Below, in pieces: positions 48,327 to 59,428 of a DNA stretch of 64,000 bases; within the stretch, counting starts at the first letter, position 1, and the number at the start of each line of letters is the position of its first letter. This DNA comes from Flaccisagitta enflata. Lineage: Eukaryota; Chaetognatha; Sagittoidea; Aphragmophora. Location: NCBI GenBank assembly GCA_965153355.1, contig OZ231126.1, positions 9,734,001 to 9,798,000 of the forward strand, given 5' to 3'. Below the pieces are notes generated by a model. That model did no database searches and was not told the DNA's origin. It was given only the letters and a program-made list of their open reading frames with translations. The position numbers and the translations under genes are program-made.

Positions 48327-49178
48327 GGTACAGCTTCTGGGTAGAAAATTGCTTAGTCAGTGTGATGCAGATCGATATGTTGTTCAGATTACCTGACTTT
48401 GTAGAGACATTTGTAGAGACATTTGTAGAGACATTTGTAGAGACATTTGTAGAGACATTTGTAGAGACATTTGTAGAGACATTTGTAGAGACATTTGTAG
48501 AGACATTTGTAGAGACATTTGTAGAGACATTTGTAGAGACATTTGTAGAGACATTTGTGGAGACATTTGTAGAGACATTTGTAGAGACATTTGTAGAGAC
48601 ATTTGTAGAGACATTTGTAGAGACATATGTAGAGACATTTGTGGAGACATTTGTAGAGACATTTGTAGAGACATGTGTAGAGACATGTGTAGAGACATGT
48701 GTAGAGATATTTGTAGAGATATTTGTAGAGATATTTGTAGAGATATTTGTAGAGATATTTGTAGAGATATTTGTAGAGATATTTGTAGAGATATTTGTAG
48801 AGATATTTGTAGAGATATTTGTAGAGATATTTGTAGAGATATTTGTAGAGATATTTGTAGAGATATTTGTAGAGATATTTGTAGAGATATTTGTAGATAT
48901 TTGTAGAGATATTTGTAGAGATTTGTAGAGATATTTGTGTATTTTATTTTGTAGAGATATTTGTAGAGATATTTGTAGAGATATTTGTAGAGATATTTGT
49001 AGAGATATTTGTAGAGATATTTGTAGAGATATATGTAGAGATATTTGTAGAGATATATATATCTACAAATATCTCTACAAATATCTCTACAAATATCTCT
49101 ACAAATATCTCTACAAATATCTCTACAAATATCTCTACAAATATCTCTACAAATATCTCTACAAATATCTCTACAAAT

Positions 49179-49464
49179 TGTTAGTCGCGTCGACGCATAT
49201 CGTAAGACTTCGTTGCTTAGTTACCCGAGTGTAAACAAATAGACAATAGAAACATCGACTACCGAAGACACGACGAAGCGACGGAGAAGATATCAACTGG
49301 ACTTAGAAACTAAATTGCGTCTATACGATCGTGTAACCATCTTGACCGATTAAACCCGTTCATAAAGTTATCACGCCGTATTGAAGACGTAGGGCCGTAG
49401 GCATTAGGGCGATACTAGGGCATTAGGGGACCTGAAGAAGTCTGCGGGGACTCTAAACCTGACA
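49179..49464 (+). repeat. 5' LTR
   Basis: 286 bp, TG...CA ends. It differs from the 3' LTR at four sites, all in the stretch about 100-145 bp in. Begins TGTTAGTCGCGTCGACGC. Confidence 0.92.
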
Positions 49465-50729
49465 TTACACGATCGCTATACAGCACGCGATTGGACGCTC
49501 AAGTGAAAAGGTCACTTGAGTGAGATTTTCTCTCTGGGGATAGGAAACCCAGAGGGGCGAACTAGAATTAACCTAATGCCTTTAGTCGCTCTTTTGCTAA
49601 CGGTCAATCGACTCGGAACACGGAAATTCTTCGAACGGAACCAAGAATCGATTTCTTCTCTGGAGCGACGTCAGAATAGAACCAACAAGGACTTATTGGC
49701 GCGATTCTCATTTGAAAAAGAGCGCGCTCCGACCATCGAACATTTGACGTCGATAGGAAATAAAGGATCATCGACGCCGAGTATTAACGGAACCGTTGCG
49801 TGCTTCGCATAGCAAAAGGTCCTGGGATTAGCCACTCCACATTGGGTAAAGAGGGCGAAAAGAAATAATCAACTTTTGCCATGTGAAGCACCCAAACGGA
49901 ACCGCGAATTGCTTAATCTTTAAGTACACTGAGGGGGGTGGGGTTTTCGGAACCAAGAATCGATTTCTTCTCTGGAGCGACGTCAGAATAGAACAACAAT
50001 ACTTATTGATTTTTTGAAAAAGAGCGCGCTTCGAACAAGACGGATAGGAAATAAAATCATGACGCCGACCCCCCTACCGCGCAATTTACTCCTAAGAAAC
50101 GCGCGCTACGAACTCGACCATCTCGACGTTGGTAACATAAGAACATTATTGCACTTTAGATCATCGTTTACCGTCATTAAGGATAAACCTTACTTGACAA
50201 TTGATTGAACCAAATTACGCGAAGTACTCGACGTTGTTTCATGTCCAAGCTTGAGTGATACTCAAGTGTATTTGATATTAATTTTTGCTGATTGCTCAGG
50301 GAAAACCTGAGCCGTCTTTTCTCTTAATTTGCTATCACCGAAAAATCACCGATCGCTCACCGCTCATTATCGCGCGATCAGAATATGAGGAACACTACCG
50401 AATAAAGAAAAAAGAAAATGCATTTCTGATTTGATTCACTGAATTGTGAACACAGAAGATGTCTCCCGTTTCCTCTGACTTGAACACACGAAGTAAAAAG
50501 CGTAACTAGTTGACAATTGTTGAACAGTACACGAAGAAAGGGAACTTTCTTTTGAGAACCACGCCGCATGCGTTACGAAAATTGACACTTGGGGATGTCT
50601 CAAGTGCTGAGAGATTCCGGAATGATTTACTTTGCGCATGGATCACATCGCGCGATTTTCGTTTTTGAGACATGAAAGAGGTTTCTCTTGTTTCTGAGTT
50701 ACTACTCAAGTAGATTTTTTCCCACGAAA

Positions 50730-52877
50730 ATGAATTCGGGACACAACCCCTCAGTCTCATTTACCTATGAACAGGCCTTACTTCACAATGAACAGTTAGC
50801 ACAAACATTGCTAAAGTATGTAGAGACTTCATTGGAAGGGCTCGAATCAAATTACTTCAAAGCCAAAAGACTCGATGATACACAGGCAAAAGTATCAACA
50901 AATAATTGCCGAAACATTTTGGAATCGAATTGTGCATATTTGAACCAGTTTCACTCTGAAGGGGTTTTTAGTGCTCAGACAAGCCAAAATATACAAAATG
51001 CAATCTCCACTATTCAAAGTGCCCTGTCCATTTACTCTGCCTTTCCGGAGTCAGAGACTATCCCTGACACTCGAAAAACTGAAGTTGAACTTGAACCTGT
51101 TTACGCTCAATGTGAACGAGACTCTGCCCAGAGAGATTCTCGGGCTAGAACATCAACTCCCCTCCCAACTAGTACCAATACATCAAACGAAACCCCACAT
51201 CATAGCCGCTCAGATCCGTGTGACAGTGGCAAAGCCCGAAGGAAACTTCGAGCCAAAAGCAAAACTTCTTGCCGCGCCATGGTCGGTACCCCCAAGGCTA
51301 ATGAAGCCAGACGTGAACAAATTAGAAACTTAGAGGCAAAGAGACTTGAATGGCGGCAAAAGGCTGAATTGGAAAGGCATGAATTTGAAAGCCGGTTTAA
51401 GGCTGATGACATTAATGAGGGTAGGGAAACCTACCCGAATGAAAAAAATCCTGAAGAAATTGTTGATGAATCTGGACCAAGAACCCCATTGACTATTGAA
51501 CCCCTTGCCCCTCTTTTGTCTTTAACCCAAGAGGGAAATGACCTCTTGTCAACAAACAAGGATGACCATGAACTGAAAACCGACTTCTTTGATGAGCCAG
51601 ATGCATCACTGACCTCGAATGAACCAGAATCTAATCCTGCCAATTTGAGCATCAAATCAAGCCAACTTCCCTTGACACTTGAACCTTCTTCTGTAGACCC
51701 TGACTCAGACCAGACGCTGACACCATCCCTTGATGTCAAGAATCCACCTCTTTATGTTGGGAGTCCACCCCTGGATGTCAAGAATCCACCCCTTGATGTA
51801 AAAAATCCACCCCTTGATGTTGAGAATCCACCTCTTGATGTCGATTATCCACCCCTTGATGTTGAGAACTCACCCCTTGGTGTTGAGAATCCACCCCCTT
51901 CTGTTGTTGGAGGAACTGATCGGACCCCCTTGGAAAATTCTCAAGTTGTGAATGGTCACACATTCACCTACAAAGAAAGATCATCTGAGTGTGATGCACA
52001 TTTGGACAAACTTGACACGCCAGAATCTGAGACGGTGGGGGTAGGAACTCACCAGATCTTGACAAAACCTTTGAAGCTTCCAGATCCCGACGTTGCGTGC
52101 AGAACCATGGGGAAAACCCATGGCGCAACCCTTCCAAGCAGTATTTTTCTGCTGAAACATGACATGGCCACTCTGACCCAAGGGTTAGAGCACCCTGAGG
52201 ACACTCGCAAGAGAGAGCCACCTGACTCTGGATCTGAACAAATCTTTGAAGGTCCACATCCTTCCGTTGATCATACATTGGAGGACACTGGAAGACCACC
52301 ACCTTTGAAATGGAAATCCATTTCAGGCATGAATACCAAAGATGGAACTCGTCACCACCGATGTGTGGAACTCGTCACCACAGATGCGCAGAACTCGTTG
52401 CCACAGATGCGCGGAACTCGTTGCCACGGACGCACGGAACTCATCGCCACGGACGCACGGAACTCATTGCCACGGACGCCCGGAACTCATCGCCACGGAC
52501 GCCCGGAACTCATCGCCAGGGACGCCGCGGATTTGCCAGACTCGGATGCCGCGGATTTGCCAGACTCGGACGCTGCGGATTCGCCAGACTCGGACGCTGC
52601 GGATTTGCCAGACTCGGACGCTGCGGATTTGCCAGACTTGCCAGACTCGGCTGCGGATTTGCCAGACTCGGACGCTGCGGATTCGCCGGACTTGGACGCT
52701 GCGGCTTTGCAAGACTTGGACGCTCCGGATTTGCAAAACTCGGACGCTGCAGATTCGCCGGACTCGGACCCTGCAGATTCGCCGGACTTGGACCCTGCAG
52801 ATTCGCCGGACTTGGACCCTGCAGATTCGCCGGACTCGGATGCTGCGGAATCGCCGGACTCGGACCCTGCGGATTAG
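50730..52877 (+). CDS. unrecognised LTR-element protein, possibly Gag-like
   Basis: About 715 aa from ATG 50730-50732 (A at -3). Residues 1-110 look helical. A charged basic-acidic helix (EARREQIRNLEAKRLEWRQK) lies near 210. The middle is acidic and disordered. Around 51730-51900 are 7-8-residue PPLDVKN repeats, at 52330-52520 about 21-bp repeats (ELIATDA), and from 52520 a 24-bp repeat giving DAADLPDS. No zinc knuckle, protease or polymerase motif is visible. Position as the only long frame in an LTR element suggests a structural Gag role; that is inference, and another element-specific protein is possible. The 24-bp repeat leaves all three plus frames open, so overlapping frames here are not evidence of genes. 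Confidence 0.5.
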   Translation: MNSGHNPSVSFTYEQALLHNEQLAQTLLKYVETSLEGLESNYFKAKRLDDTQAKVSTNNCRNILESNCAYLNQFHSEGVFSAQTSQNIQNAISTIQSALSIYSAFPESETIPDTRKTEVELEPVYAQCERDSAQRDSRARTSTPLPTSTNTSNETPHHSRSDPCDSGKARRKLRAKSKTSCRAMVGTPKANEARREQIRNLEAKRLEWRQKAELERHEFESRFKADDINEGRETYPNEKNPEEIVDESGPRTPLTIEPLAPLLSLTQEGNDLLSTNKDDHELKTDFFDEPDASLTSNEPESNPANLSIKSSQLPLTLEPSSVDPDSDQTLTPSLDVKNPPLYVGSPPLDVKNPPLDVKNPPLDVENPPLDVDYPPLDVENSPLGVENPPPSVVGGTDRTPLENSQVVNGHTFTYKERSSECDAHLDKLDTPESETVGVGTHQILTKPLKLPDPDVACRTMGKTHGATLPSSIFLLKHDMATLTQGLEHPEDTRKREPPDSGSEQIFEGPHPSVDHTLEDTGRPPPLKWKSISGMNTKDGTRHHRCVELVTTDAQNSLPQMRGTRCHGRTELIATDARNSLPRTPGTHRHGRPELIARDAADLPDSDAADLPDSDAADSPDSDAADLPDSDAADLPDLPDSAADLPDSDAADSPDLDAAALQDLDAPDLQNSDAADSPDSDPADSPDLDPADSPDLDPADSPDSDAAESPDSDPAD

Positions 52878-52949
52878 CCGGACTCAGACACCTGAACCAG
52901 GGAGTCGACGCTTGGAAGTTTGGACCAGACTACGCCTGTTCGGTGGGGG

Positions 52950-53235
52950 TGTTAGTCGCGTCGACGCATATCGTAAGACTTCGTTGCTTAGTTACCCGAG
53001 TGTAAACAAATAGACAATAGAAACATCGACTACCGAAGACACGACGAAGCAACAGAGAAGATATCAACTAGACTCAGAAACTAAATTGCGTCTATACGAT
53101 CGTGTAACCATCTTGACCGATTAAACCCGTTCATAAAGTTATCACGCCGTATTGAAGACGTAGGGCCGTAGGCATTAGGGCGATACTAGGGCATTAGGGG
53201 ACCTGAAGAAGTCTGCGGGGACTCTAAACCTGACA
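52950..53235 (+). repeat. 3' LTR
   Basis: 286 bp, same length as the 5' LTR with four substitutions. Followed at once by CAAAT and the continuing 12-bp array. Confidence 0.92.
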
Positions 53236-53728
53236 CAAATATCTCTACAAATATCTCTACAAATATCTCTACAAATATCTCTACAAATATCTCTACAAAT
53301 ATCTCTACAAATATCTCTACAAATATCTCTACAAATATCTCTACAAATATCTCTACAAATATCTCTACAAATATCTCTACAAATATCTCTACAAATATCT
53401 CTACAAATATCTCTACAAATATCTCTACAAATATCTCTACAAATATCTCTACAAATACCTCTACAAATATCTCTACAAATATCTCTACAAATATCTCTAC
53501 AAATACCTCTACAAATACCTCTACAAATATCTCTACAAATATCTCTACAAATATCTCAACAGATATCTCTACAAATTTCAATACAAATATCTCTACAAAT
53601 ATCTCTACAAATTTCAATACAAATATCTCTACAAATATCCCTACAAATATCTCTACAAACCCAGGTAATCTGTGAAACAGATCCGTCCATATCGGACTGA
53701 CTGATCAACTTTCTAACCCAATGCAGTA

Positions 53729-54966
53729 CCGTCACACGGGGCTAATCGGGACACTTTTTTGAAATTCTTCTCTGTATCTTTGGTGTGCCCAGAGTTACGT
53801 ATCTGCAACTTACCCTTTCAGTAACCACTGATGAAGGGCTTTTTGCACACCACTAAACAAAATCCAAAATTAACCCCTTGGGGGAGTTTTGATTACAGAA
53901 AGGTGCTGTCCCTATTAGCCCCGTAGTGGGGCTGATAGGGACAGATATTCTTCTTTAGTTATACATCGCACAAAGGTTATATAATTGATGACTTTTTTAT
54001 GGAATGCTGTTAATAGAGTCTATCTAGGGACAATAGTACCAAAATTGCAGTGATAATCATATCGGATTCAGATTTTTCAGTATTTGTTTATTTTGTCTCT
54101 ATTAGCCCCAAAAACACAAAAACAAGGTCATTAGACCTAAGTCGCGTGCGTCGGCACTTTCAAAAAAGTCAGACAGACAGACAGACAAACAATTTTTTTT
54201 CAGAAAGACATTTGAAACGGCAGTTTACTGCACAAAGTTCCTTCTCTACCACTCAGAGGCATGAAAACGCTTTAAAAAGCCTTTAAAACAGTTTTGTGAC
54301 CGACGGACCGACCGACGGACCGACCGACCGACGGACCGACCGACCGACCGAAAAGTGGCTTATAGAGTCGCGTAGCACGCGACTAAAAAGCGGGGCTAAT
54401 GGGGACAGAACATATAAATATTAAAAATATCTAAACCCGGTCTGATCATTAATGTAATTCTGGTACTATTGTCATTAAATAGACTCTTTCAACAGTATTG
54501 CATGAAAAATTATTGATCATATGACCCTTAGCATAGTTTTACATAGTGTCCCGATTAGCCCCGTGTTTTTCAAAAATATTGATTATTTACATAATTTGAG
54601 TTTGTAAACAAACAAGTTCTTTCAAAAAATCCTCATGCATGGACCTTGGAGTTACTAACTACTTTAAGTTGAAGATACCAAGAGATCACACTGATCATTT
54701 CTTCCAGTGATGAGTAAGAGCGACAATTTTTAGGCTACGTCGATTTTTGATTTTTTCCATATTGTTTGCATTTCAACTTTAAAGTGATTTAAAACGGTTA
54801 TAAAACAACATAAACTGCTGTATGTCACCTTGAATTAACTAAATATTGGACAAATGATGATAGAAACAAAAAAAAGTTGACCGGGTTTGAATTAATACAT
54901 TGAGAACCATTTTTTAGTTTGCTGTCCCGATTAGCCCCTGCTGTCCCTATTAGCCCCGTGTGACGG
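53729..54966. mobile_element. 1.24-kb TIR element with TA target sites
   Basis: Left end CCGTCACACGGGGCTAATCG, right end its inverse (CCCCGTGTGACGG), with TA on both sides (53727-53728, 54967-54968). The word GGGGCTAATMGGGACA or its complement occurs several more times inside. A second palindromic repeat (TTAGACCTAAGTCGCGTG ... AGTCGCGTAGCACGCGACT with GACCGACCGACGGACC) is nested at about 54130-54390. No transposase frame. Confidence 0.7.
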
Positions 54967-54979
54967 TACTTATGGTTTT

Positions 54980-55600
54980 AACTTAGTTGACTTTCCTCTA
55001 AACATTCTGGTTGACTTCCATATCAGCTTGGAAATACTTTCTGGTTGACTTATTTGGTTGACTTCTTTTATACTTTCAAGTTGACTTTCATATCAGCCAG
55101 GAGACACTTTCGGTTGACTTGTTTGGTTGACTTTCCTCTTAACATTCTGGTTGACTTCCATATCAGCTTGGAAATACCTTCTGGTTGACTTATTTGGTTG
55201 ACTTCTTTTGTGCATTCAAGTTGACTTTCATATCAGCCAGGAGACACTTTCGGTTGACTTATTTGGTTGACTTCTTTTATACATTCAAGTTGACTTTCAT
55301 ATCAGCCAGGAGACACTTTCGGTTGACTTGTTTGGTTGACTTTCATTTATACATTCTTGTTGACTGTCATATCAGAGTTTTGGTTGACTCCTTGGCTGAC
55401 TTTGTTCCCTACATTTTGGTTGACTCTCGTATCAGCCAGGAAATACTTTCCAGTTGACATATTAGATTCACTTCTTTGGTTGACTTTCTCCTATACAATC
55501 TGGTTGACTTATTTTATCAACTTGTTTGGTTGACGTTTTGGTTGACTATAAACTGGCTGACTCTCTTACACAATCTGGTTGACTTACGTATCAGCCAGGA
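54980..55600. repeat. second GGTTGACTT array, about 90-bp period
   Basis: Units combine TTGGTTGACTT, CATATCAGCCAGGAGACACT and TACATTCAAGTTGACTTTC. It is adjacent to 166-bp satellite units at 55655-55850, as is the array at 40040-43815. Confidence 0.85.
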
Positions 55601-55654
55601 GATACTTTCTAGCTTTTTAAGAGATTAAGTCCAGCGTGAGATATTCATCAATTT

Positions 55655-56045
55655 GTTCCCCCTACATAAATAAGCTAATATCTCATAAACCAGACTTCAG
55701 ATTTAATTCGAATTTTGCAGGGGTTGTTTATTTAGTACCCTATACTTGTATACCAAATTAAAAAAAAATTCATAAACTTTTACTACCCTCTACCTATGTA
55801 AACCACCAAAGTCCCAACTAAATATTACTACAAAAATAATAGGCAAAGGGTAGTAAAAGTTTATTAATTTTTCTGAAAATTGGTACACATGCTCCCATTG
55901 ACATAAAAATACCACTGGTAAAGTTTCATGAACTTCTGAAGTCTGGTTCAAAAGATATGAGAAGGTTTTAAACGAACAAACAACAGACAACGCATCACTG
56001 CTATCACATAGTCACCGACGAAAACTGTTCGTCGGGGACAAAAAC
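55655..56045. repeat. 166-bp satellite unit with hairpin terminus
   Basis: One satellite unit, then its partial inverse (GGGTAGTAAAAGTTTATTAA), then a terminal stem CGACGAA-AACTG-TTCGTCG (56016-56034) and GGGGACAAAAA. The same right end is at 61880-61908. Confidence 0.75.
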
Positions 56046-56283
56046 ATTCAATCTCTCTGAAAATGGTTTCATTACTCAGAGCAAAAATCTCAATGTAACA
56101 ATTTTGCCATTATTCAGTTGAGGTACAGTGGGGTTCATGGAATAACAGCTTAAAATGGAGGAAGGTATTCAAGTACCTTAATTTCATTTGACAAATTTGA
56201 TATTTGAAATACAAGTTCTTCAATTGATGCTTTTGTTCCTGAGTTTTTCGGTTGCTGTAGAAACCAAATATTTCTTTCAAACC

Positions 56284-57051
56284 TCTACAGGGAATACCCC
56301 GCAAAGTGCCACCAAAGAAAACATCATATTTCAGCCTCTAGAAGAGATAATGAAATTCTGAATAAAGTTTTAAAAAGCTTTTTTAAACCGATTTTATGAG
56401 AAACAAAAAAAATAAACAACTTCAAAACTGTGTCTGTACTGTAGCATTGAAAAATTTTAAAAATGGCGAGGCACACATTTTCCTTTTTGGGGGTTTTGGA
56501 GTGGGTTTACTGATTTTGATAGAATTTCTCAACCTATTGAGCAAAAACTCCAGGGCTGGGCTTTAATGAAAGATATTTTGAAGTAGATTATGAATGCATA
56601 AAATAATCAGGCTGTAAATTTATGTATGATCAGCAATTTGCCTACCAGAGGCCAAAAACGACACTTTTGCTCTAGAAATCTCTATGAAAAATGTATAAAA
56701 TTGATAGAGATTTGATGGGAAACTCACAAAACTTTTCAGATACTAACTTTTTAAAAAGATAACTTCAATTAGAGACCGTTTCCAGTAGTATGGCACAATT
56801 TGTTGATAAATGGTAGAAAAAAAAATGAGTATTTTTTACTAATTTTTTGAGAAAAACTGATTTTTCTCAAAAATTGAGCATAATTCACTCATTCTGGGTC
56901 GGTTATTTTTTCAAAACCCAATTTGTTAGTTTAATACAGACAAAATCGGTTTGAAAGATCTTTCAGGAACTTTTTTCAGAATCAGATTATCATTTCTTGA
57001 AGCAGAAATATGACGTTTTCTTTGTTGGCACTTTGCGGGGTATTCCCTGTA
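56284..57051. mobile_element. TA-flanked MITE nested in inverted repeat
   Basis: Ends CAGGGAATACCCCGCAAAGT and inverse, with about 45 bp of imperfect TIR (including AAAGAAAACATCATATTTC). TA on each side. The uninterrupted right arm at about 57945-57960 shows the matching site without the insert. Confidence 0.75.
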
Positions 57052-57749
57052 TAACTACTAGAATATCAATATTTTGACAAATATTATCAGGGAACATTGC
57101 TCAGATTTAAATTTGCCACAACTTTCCCACAGTATGACGCACTGAAAATTACCATAGAATTAGCTACCCAAGCCAGATGAATCATGATTTTCATAACATT
57201 AAATATGATGAAATTTTTTACTTGGGTGTCATTAATTAACATGTTAATAGGTATATTTTGCATAAAAAAACATTAACAAGTCAGTTCAAGTTTTGATTCA
57301 TGTATTCTATGGTCGAAAAACTAGACAAAGTGCAATGAAAATCCCACTTTGTTATTGTACCATGACCCACACAGAATTCCAAATTTGCATAGAAAACCTA
57401 AATCTCAACAAAATAGGAACATAGCGCGATCCCTAACTCAGTTACTGAGCGCGCTATGTTCTTGTTTCACGGAAATTTTGATTTTCTATGCAAATTTGGA
57501 ATTCTGTGTGAGCTCAAAATAAATCGATGTCAATAATTTCTTCACTTTTTCTCAACTTCATGGTCGAATTTCCTTCATTTCTTTTTCCCATTCTATTGTT
57601 TGGCAATAACAGATCATTTTTTTTACATAATTTAACATACAACAGTTTGGAAAAAAATAAAGCAGACATTGATAACATAGAAATGCTAATGCGATTGATT
57701 TGTTTGTCCAACGGGCAAATTTCTCTATCTTTAATTTCAGTGCGTCGTA

Positions 57750-57880
57750 TGTTCTGTAAGAATATTGCTCGTTTGGCCGTTGCTAGGGGGCATCACACCT
57801 AGCAACCGCTAAATGATGCTCCCTAGCAACGGCCGAACGAGCAATATTCTTACAGAATATTCTTACAGAACATACTGTGG
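57750..57880. mobile_element. palindromic MITE
   Basis: Arms TTCTGTAAGAATATTGCTCG and inverse, with CCGTTGCTAGGGGGCATCA close to the centre. It is almost entirely stem. It interrupts the right arm between CAGTGCGTCG and CTGTGGGGAAAGTTG, which are adjacent (as complement) in the left arm. Confidence 0.7.
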
Positions 57881-58135
57881 GGAAAGTTGCAGTATATTTA
57901 ATTCTGAGCAATGTTCCCTAATAAAATTTGTCAAAATATTAATATTCTAGTAATCATGAATGTTCGAAAAAAGAATTTTAGTTTCCATAGCAACCAAAAA
58001 ACTCAGGGACAAAAGCATTGATTGAACAACTTATATTTTAAAGATCATGTTTGTCAAATGAAATTAAGACACTTAAATACCTTCCTCCAGTTTAGGCTGT
58101 TATTCCACGAACCCCACTGTACCTGTTTTGTTTTG

Positions 58136-59063
58136 CTTGTCATTTCTAAACCGCTTGAGCTAGACAAATGCGGTCTGCCATATCAAGTCAGAAATTTGAA
58201 GAAGTTTTAAAATCTCACTGATTTCCATATACACTTGTTATTATAAACAGAGTTATGGCCAGGGGCGTATTTGAAGGGGCGTCAGGGTCAGGGTCAGGGT
58301 CTCATAAATGTTTCTAGCTGTAATACAATGCGGTTTTATGGGATTGATCTACAGAGCCTATTCATCCCCTTGGCCATTCATTTAGTTGTCTGGGTTGATG
58401 CCCTCGACCTTCTTCATCAGCCAAATTGATCTGAATCATTTTTCTTTTCCAAGTTTTCACCAAAAAATCGAAATTCTCTTTAAAAATGTCGGATGGAAAA
58501 CGAATCTGCTTCCACCCAAGAGGCGAGTACAAAGCTCAAAATGTGACAAAATTCTTGATAATAACTATTCCTCAGGTCATATGACAAAACATCATCCTTT
58601 GGCTTGTTAATGCTTTAGATAGTAAACATTTTACACTGTAGTAAAGCAAGACTTCCTTTAATATAATAACACAACAGTTACATTTAAAAGTAATACTATC
58701 TAAAAAACAGAAATGTTCTCGCATGTTTTGATGCATAGATTCTAAACAATTCAACTAATTTTGAAAAAAATCAGTGACCAAACTGTAGCCCTTCAAATTT
58801 CCAAGCGATCTGTGCAAACTGCGTGTCTCTATCTCAATGGGCTTGAAAGTTATTTCACTTTGAATGAAATTGTTCCTTTCTAAAGTTTCTTAAAACATGT
58901 TCCGCGGAATATAAACTTAAGAATTGAAAGCAAGAAAAACGTACTTCTGGTTGGCCGATCATGATGAAATTTTTACTGTAGTAGGACAAAGGTTTGGAAA
59001 CTCTTTGGTTCAAATTTCAGCACACTAGGCCGACTAGAAGTATGCATTTCATATTTTCTTTAT
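58136..59063. other. no gene seen
   Basis: AT-rich, with GGGTCAGGGTCAGGGTC (about 58281-58301) as the only small repeat. No supportable exon. Confidence 0.4.
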
Positions 59064-59428
59064 GTGTGTGCTTTACGTCTATTTAAGCGCCCCAAGCTTC
59101 AACTATGGGACTCACCAATCTTACCACAGTGGAGGCTTGGTAAAAAAATATTCCATGCAAAATTTTGGGCCTCTGAGATAGCAGGAACCTTCGTTAGGGT
59201 GAGGTTGAAGTTTGTATTGAATAAGCATCGAAATCAATATTTCTATTATGCAAATTTTGTCTCTGCCATAGAATTCTATGGAAATTTCATTGTCACCCTA
59301 ACGAAGGTTCCTACTATGTCATAGGCCGAAAATTTTGCATGGAATATTTTTTTACCGAGCCTCAACTGTGGTAGGATCGGTGAGAGCCATAGTCGAAGTT
59401 TAGGGCGCTTTAAGTGACGTAGTGTGCT
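59064..59428. mobile_element. 365-bp foldback element
   Basis: About 140-bp inverted arms (AAAAAAATATTCCATGCAAA, GGAACCTTCGTTAGGGTGA and others) around an 85-bp loop. Divergence between arms is roughly 10 percent by eye. Confidence 0.8.

Larger units (their letters stand above)
49179..53235 (+). mobile_element. non-autonomous LTR retrotransposon, 4.06 kb
   Basis: Two 286-bp LTRs (TGTTAG ... CTGACA) with four differences between them (about 1.4 percent) enclose 3.49 kb. CAAAT flanks both ends (49174-49178, 53236-53240), a 5-bp duplication inside the 12-bp array; joining the flanks restores the array in phase. CGGTGGGGG directly before the 3' LTR is a short polypurine-like tract. No obvious tRNA primer site follows the 5' LTR. 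One long frame (50730-52877) is present; I recognise no protease, reverse transcriptase, RNase H or integrase, so any movement needs a helper. An internal block (GGAACCAAGAATCGATTTCT, about 49636 and 49950) is duplicated. Confidence 0.88.
48327..53728. repeat. giant foldback: 12-bp minisatellite with inverted ends
   Basis: The left flank (48327-48397, with GGTACAGCTTCTGGGTAGAA and CAGATTACCTG) is mirrored at 53659-53730 with moderate divergence. Inside, TTTGTAGAGACA units (48400-48708) pass to TTTGTAGAGATA units, switch orientation at about 49057 through GATATATATATC, and continue as ATCTCTACAAAT (49060-49178, 53236-53658). The LTR element at 49179-53235 interrupts the second arm. Reading frames here are repeat-driven. 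Confidence 0.85.
56113..58135. repeat. 2-kb inverted repeat with nested TIR insertions
   Basis: The left arm begins CAGTTGAGGTACAGTGGGGT and the right arm ends with its rough inverse (AACCCCACTGTACCTG). Matching inner blocks include AAACTCAGGGACAAAAGCAT (inverse at 56230) and GCAATGTTCCCT (inverse near 57090). The left arm is split by an element at 56284-57051 and the right arm by a palindromic element at about 57750-57880. The centre holds another inverted pair (CACACAGAATTCCAAATTTG at 57369, inverse near 57490). Confidence 0.75.

Noticed and set aside
48287-49234. Frames with FVET, CRDI and YLYK repeats
   Set aside because: Translation of the 12-bp array, ending in the LTR.
49390-49440. 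TTAGGG-like words, considered as interstitial telomere repeat near POT1
   Set aside because: Irregular words inside the LTR, duplicated only because the LTR is duplicated; no tandem array.
49516-50208. Two small plus-strand frames (98 and 64 aa) in the LTR-element leader
   Set aside because: They lie in a duplicated leader block, share no domain and lack support as separate proteins.
52310-53013. Second and third plus frames over the LTR-element repeats (RGFARLG, RICQTRT)
   Set aside because: The 24-bp repeat keeps all frames open; only the frame continuous from 50730 has non-repeat sequence.
53236-53240. Target duplication of the LTR element as a repeat coincidence
   Set aside because: CAAAT occurs in every array unit, so the match alone is weak, but removal of one copy restores exact 12-bp phase; kept as probable.
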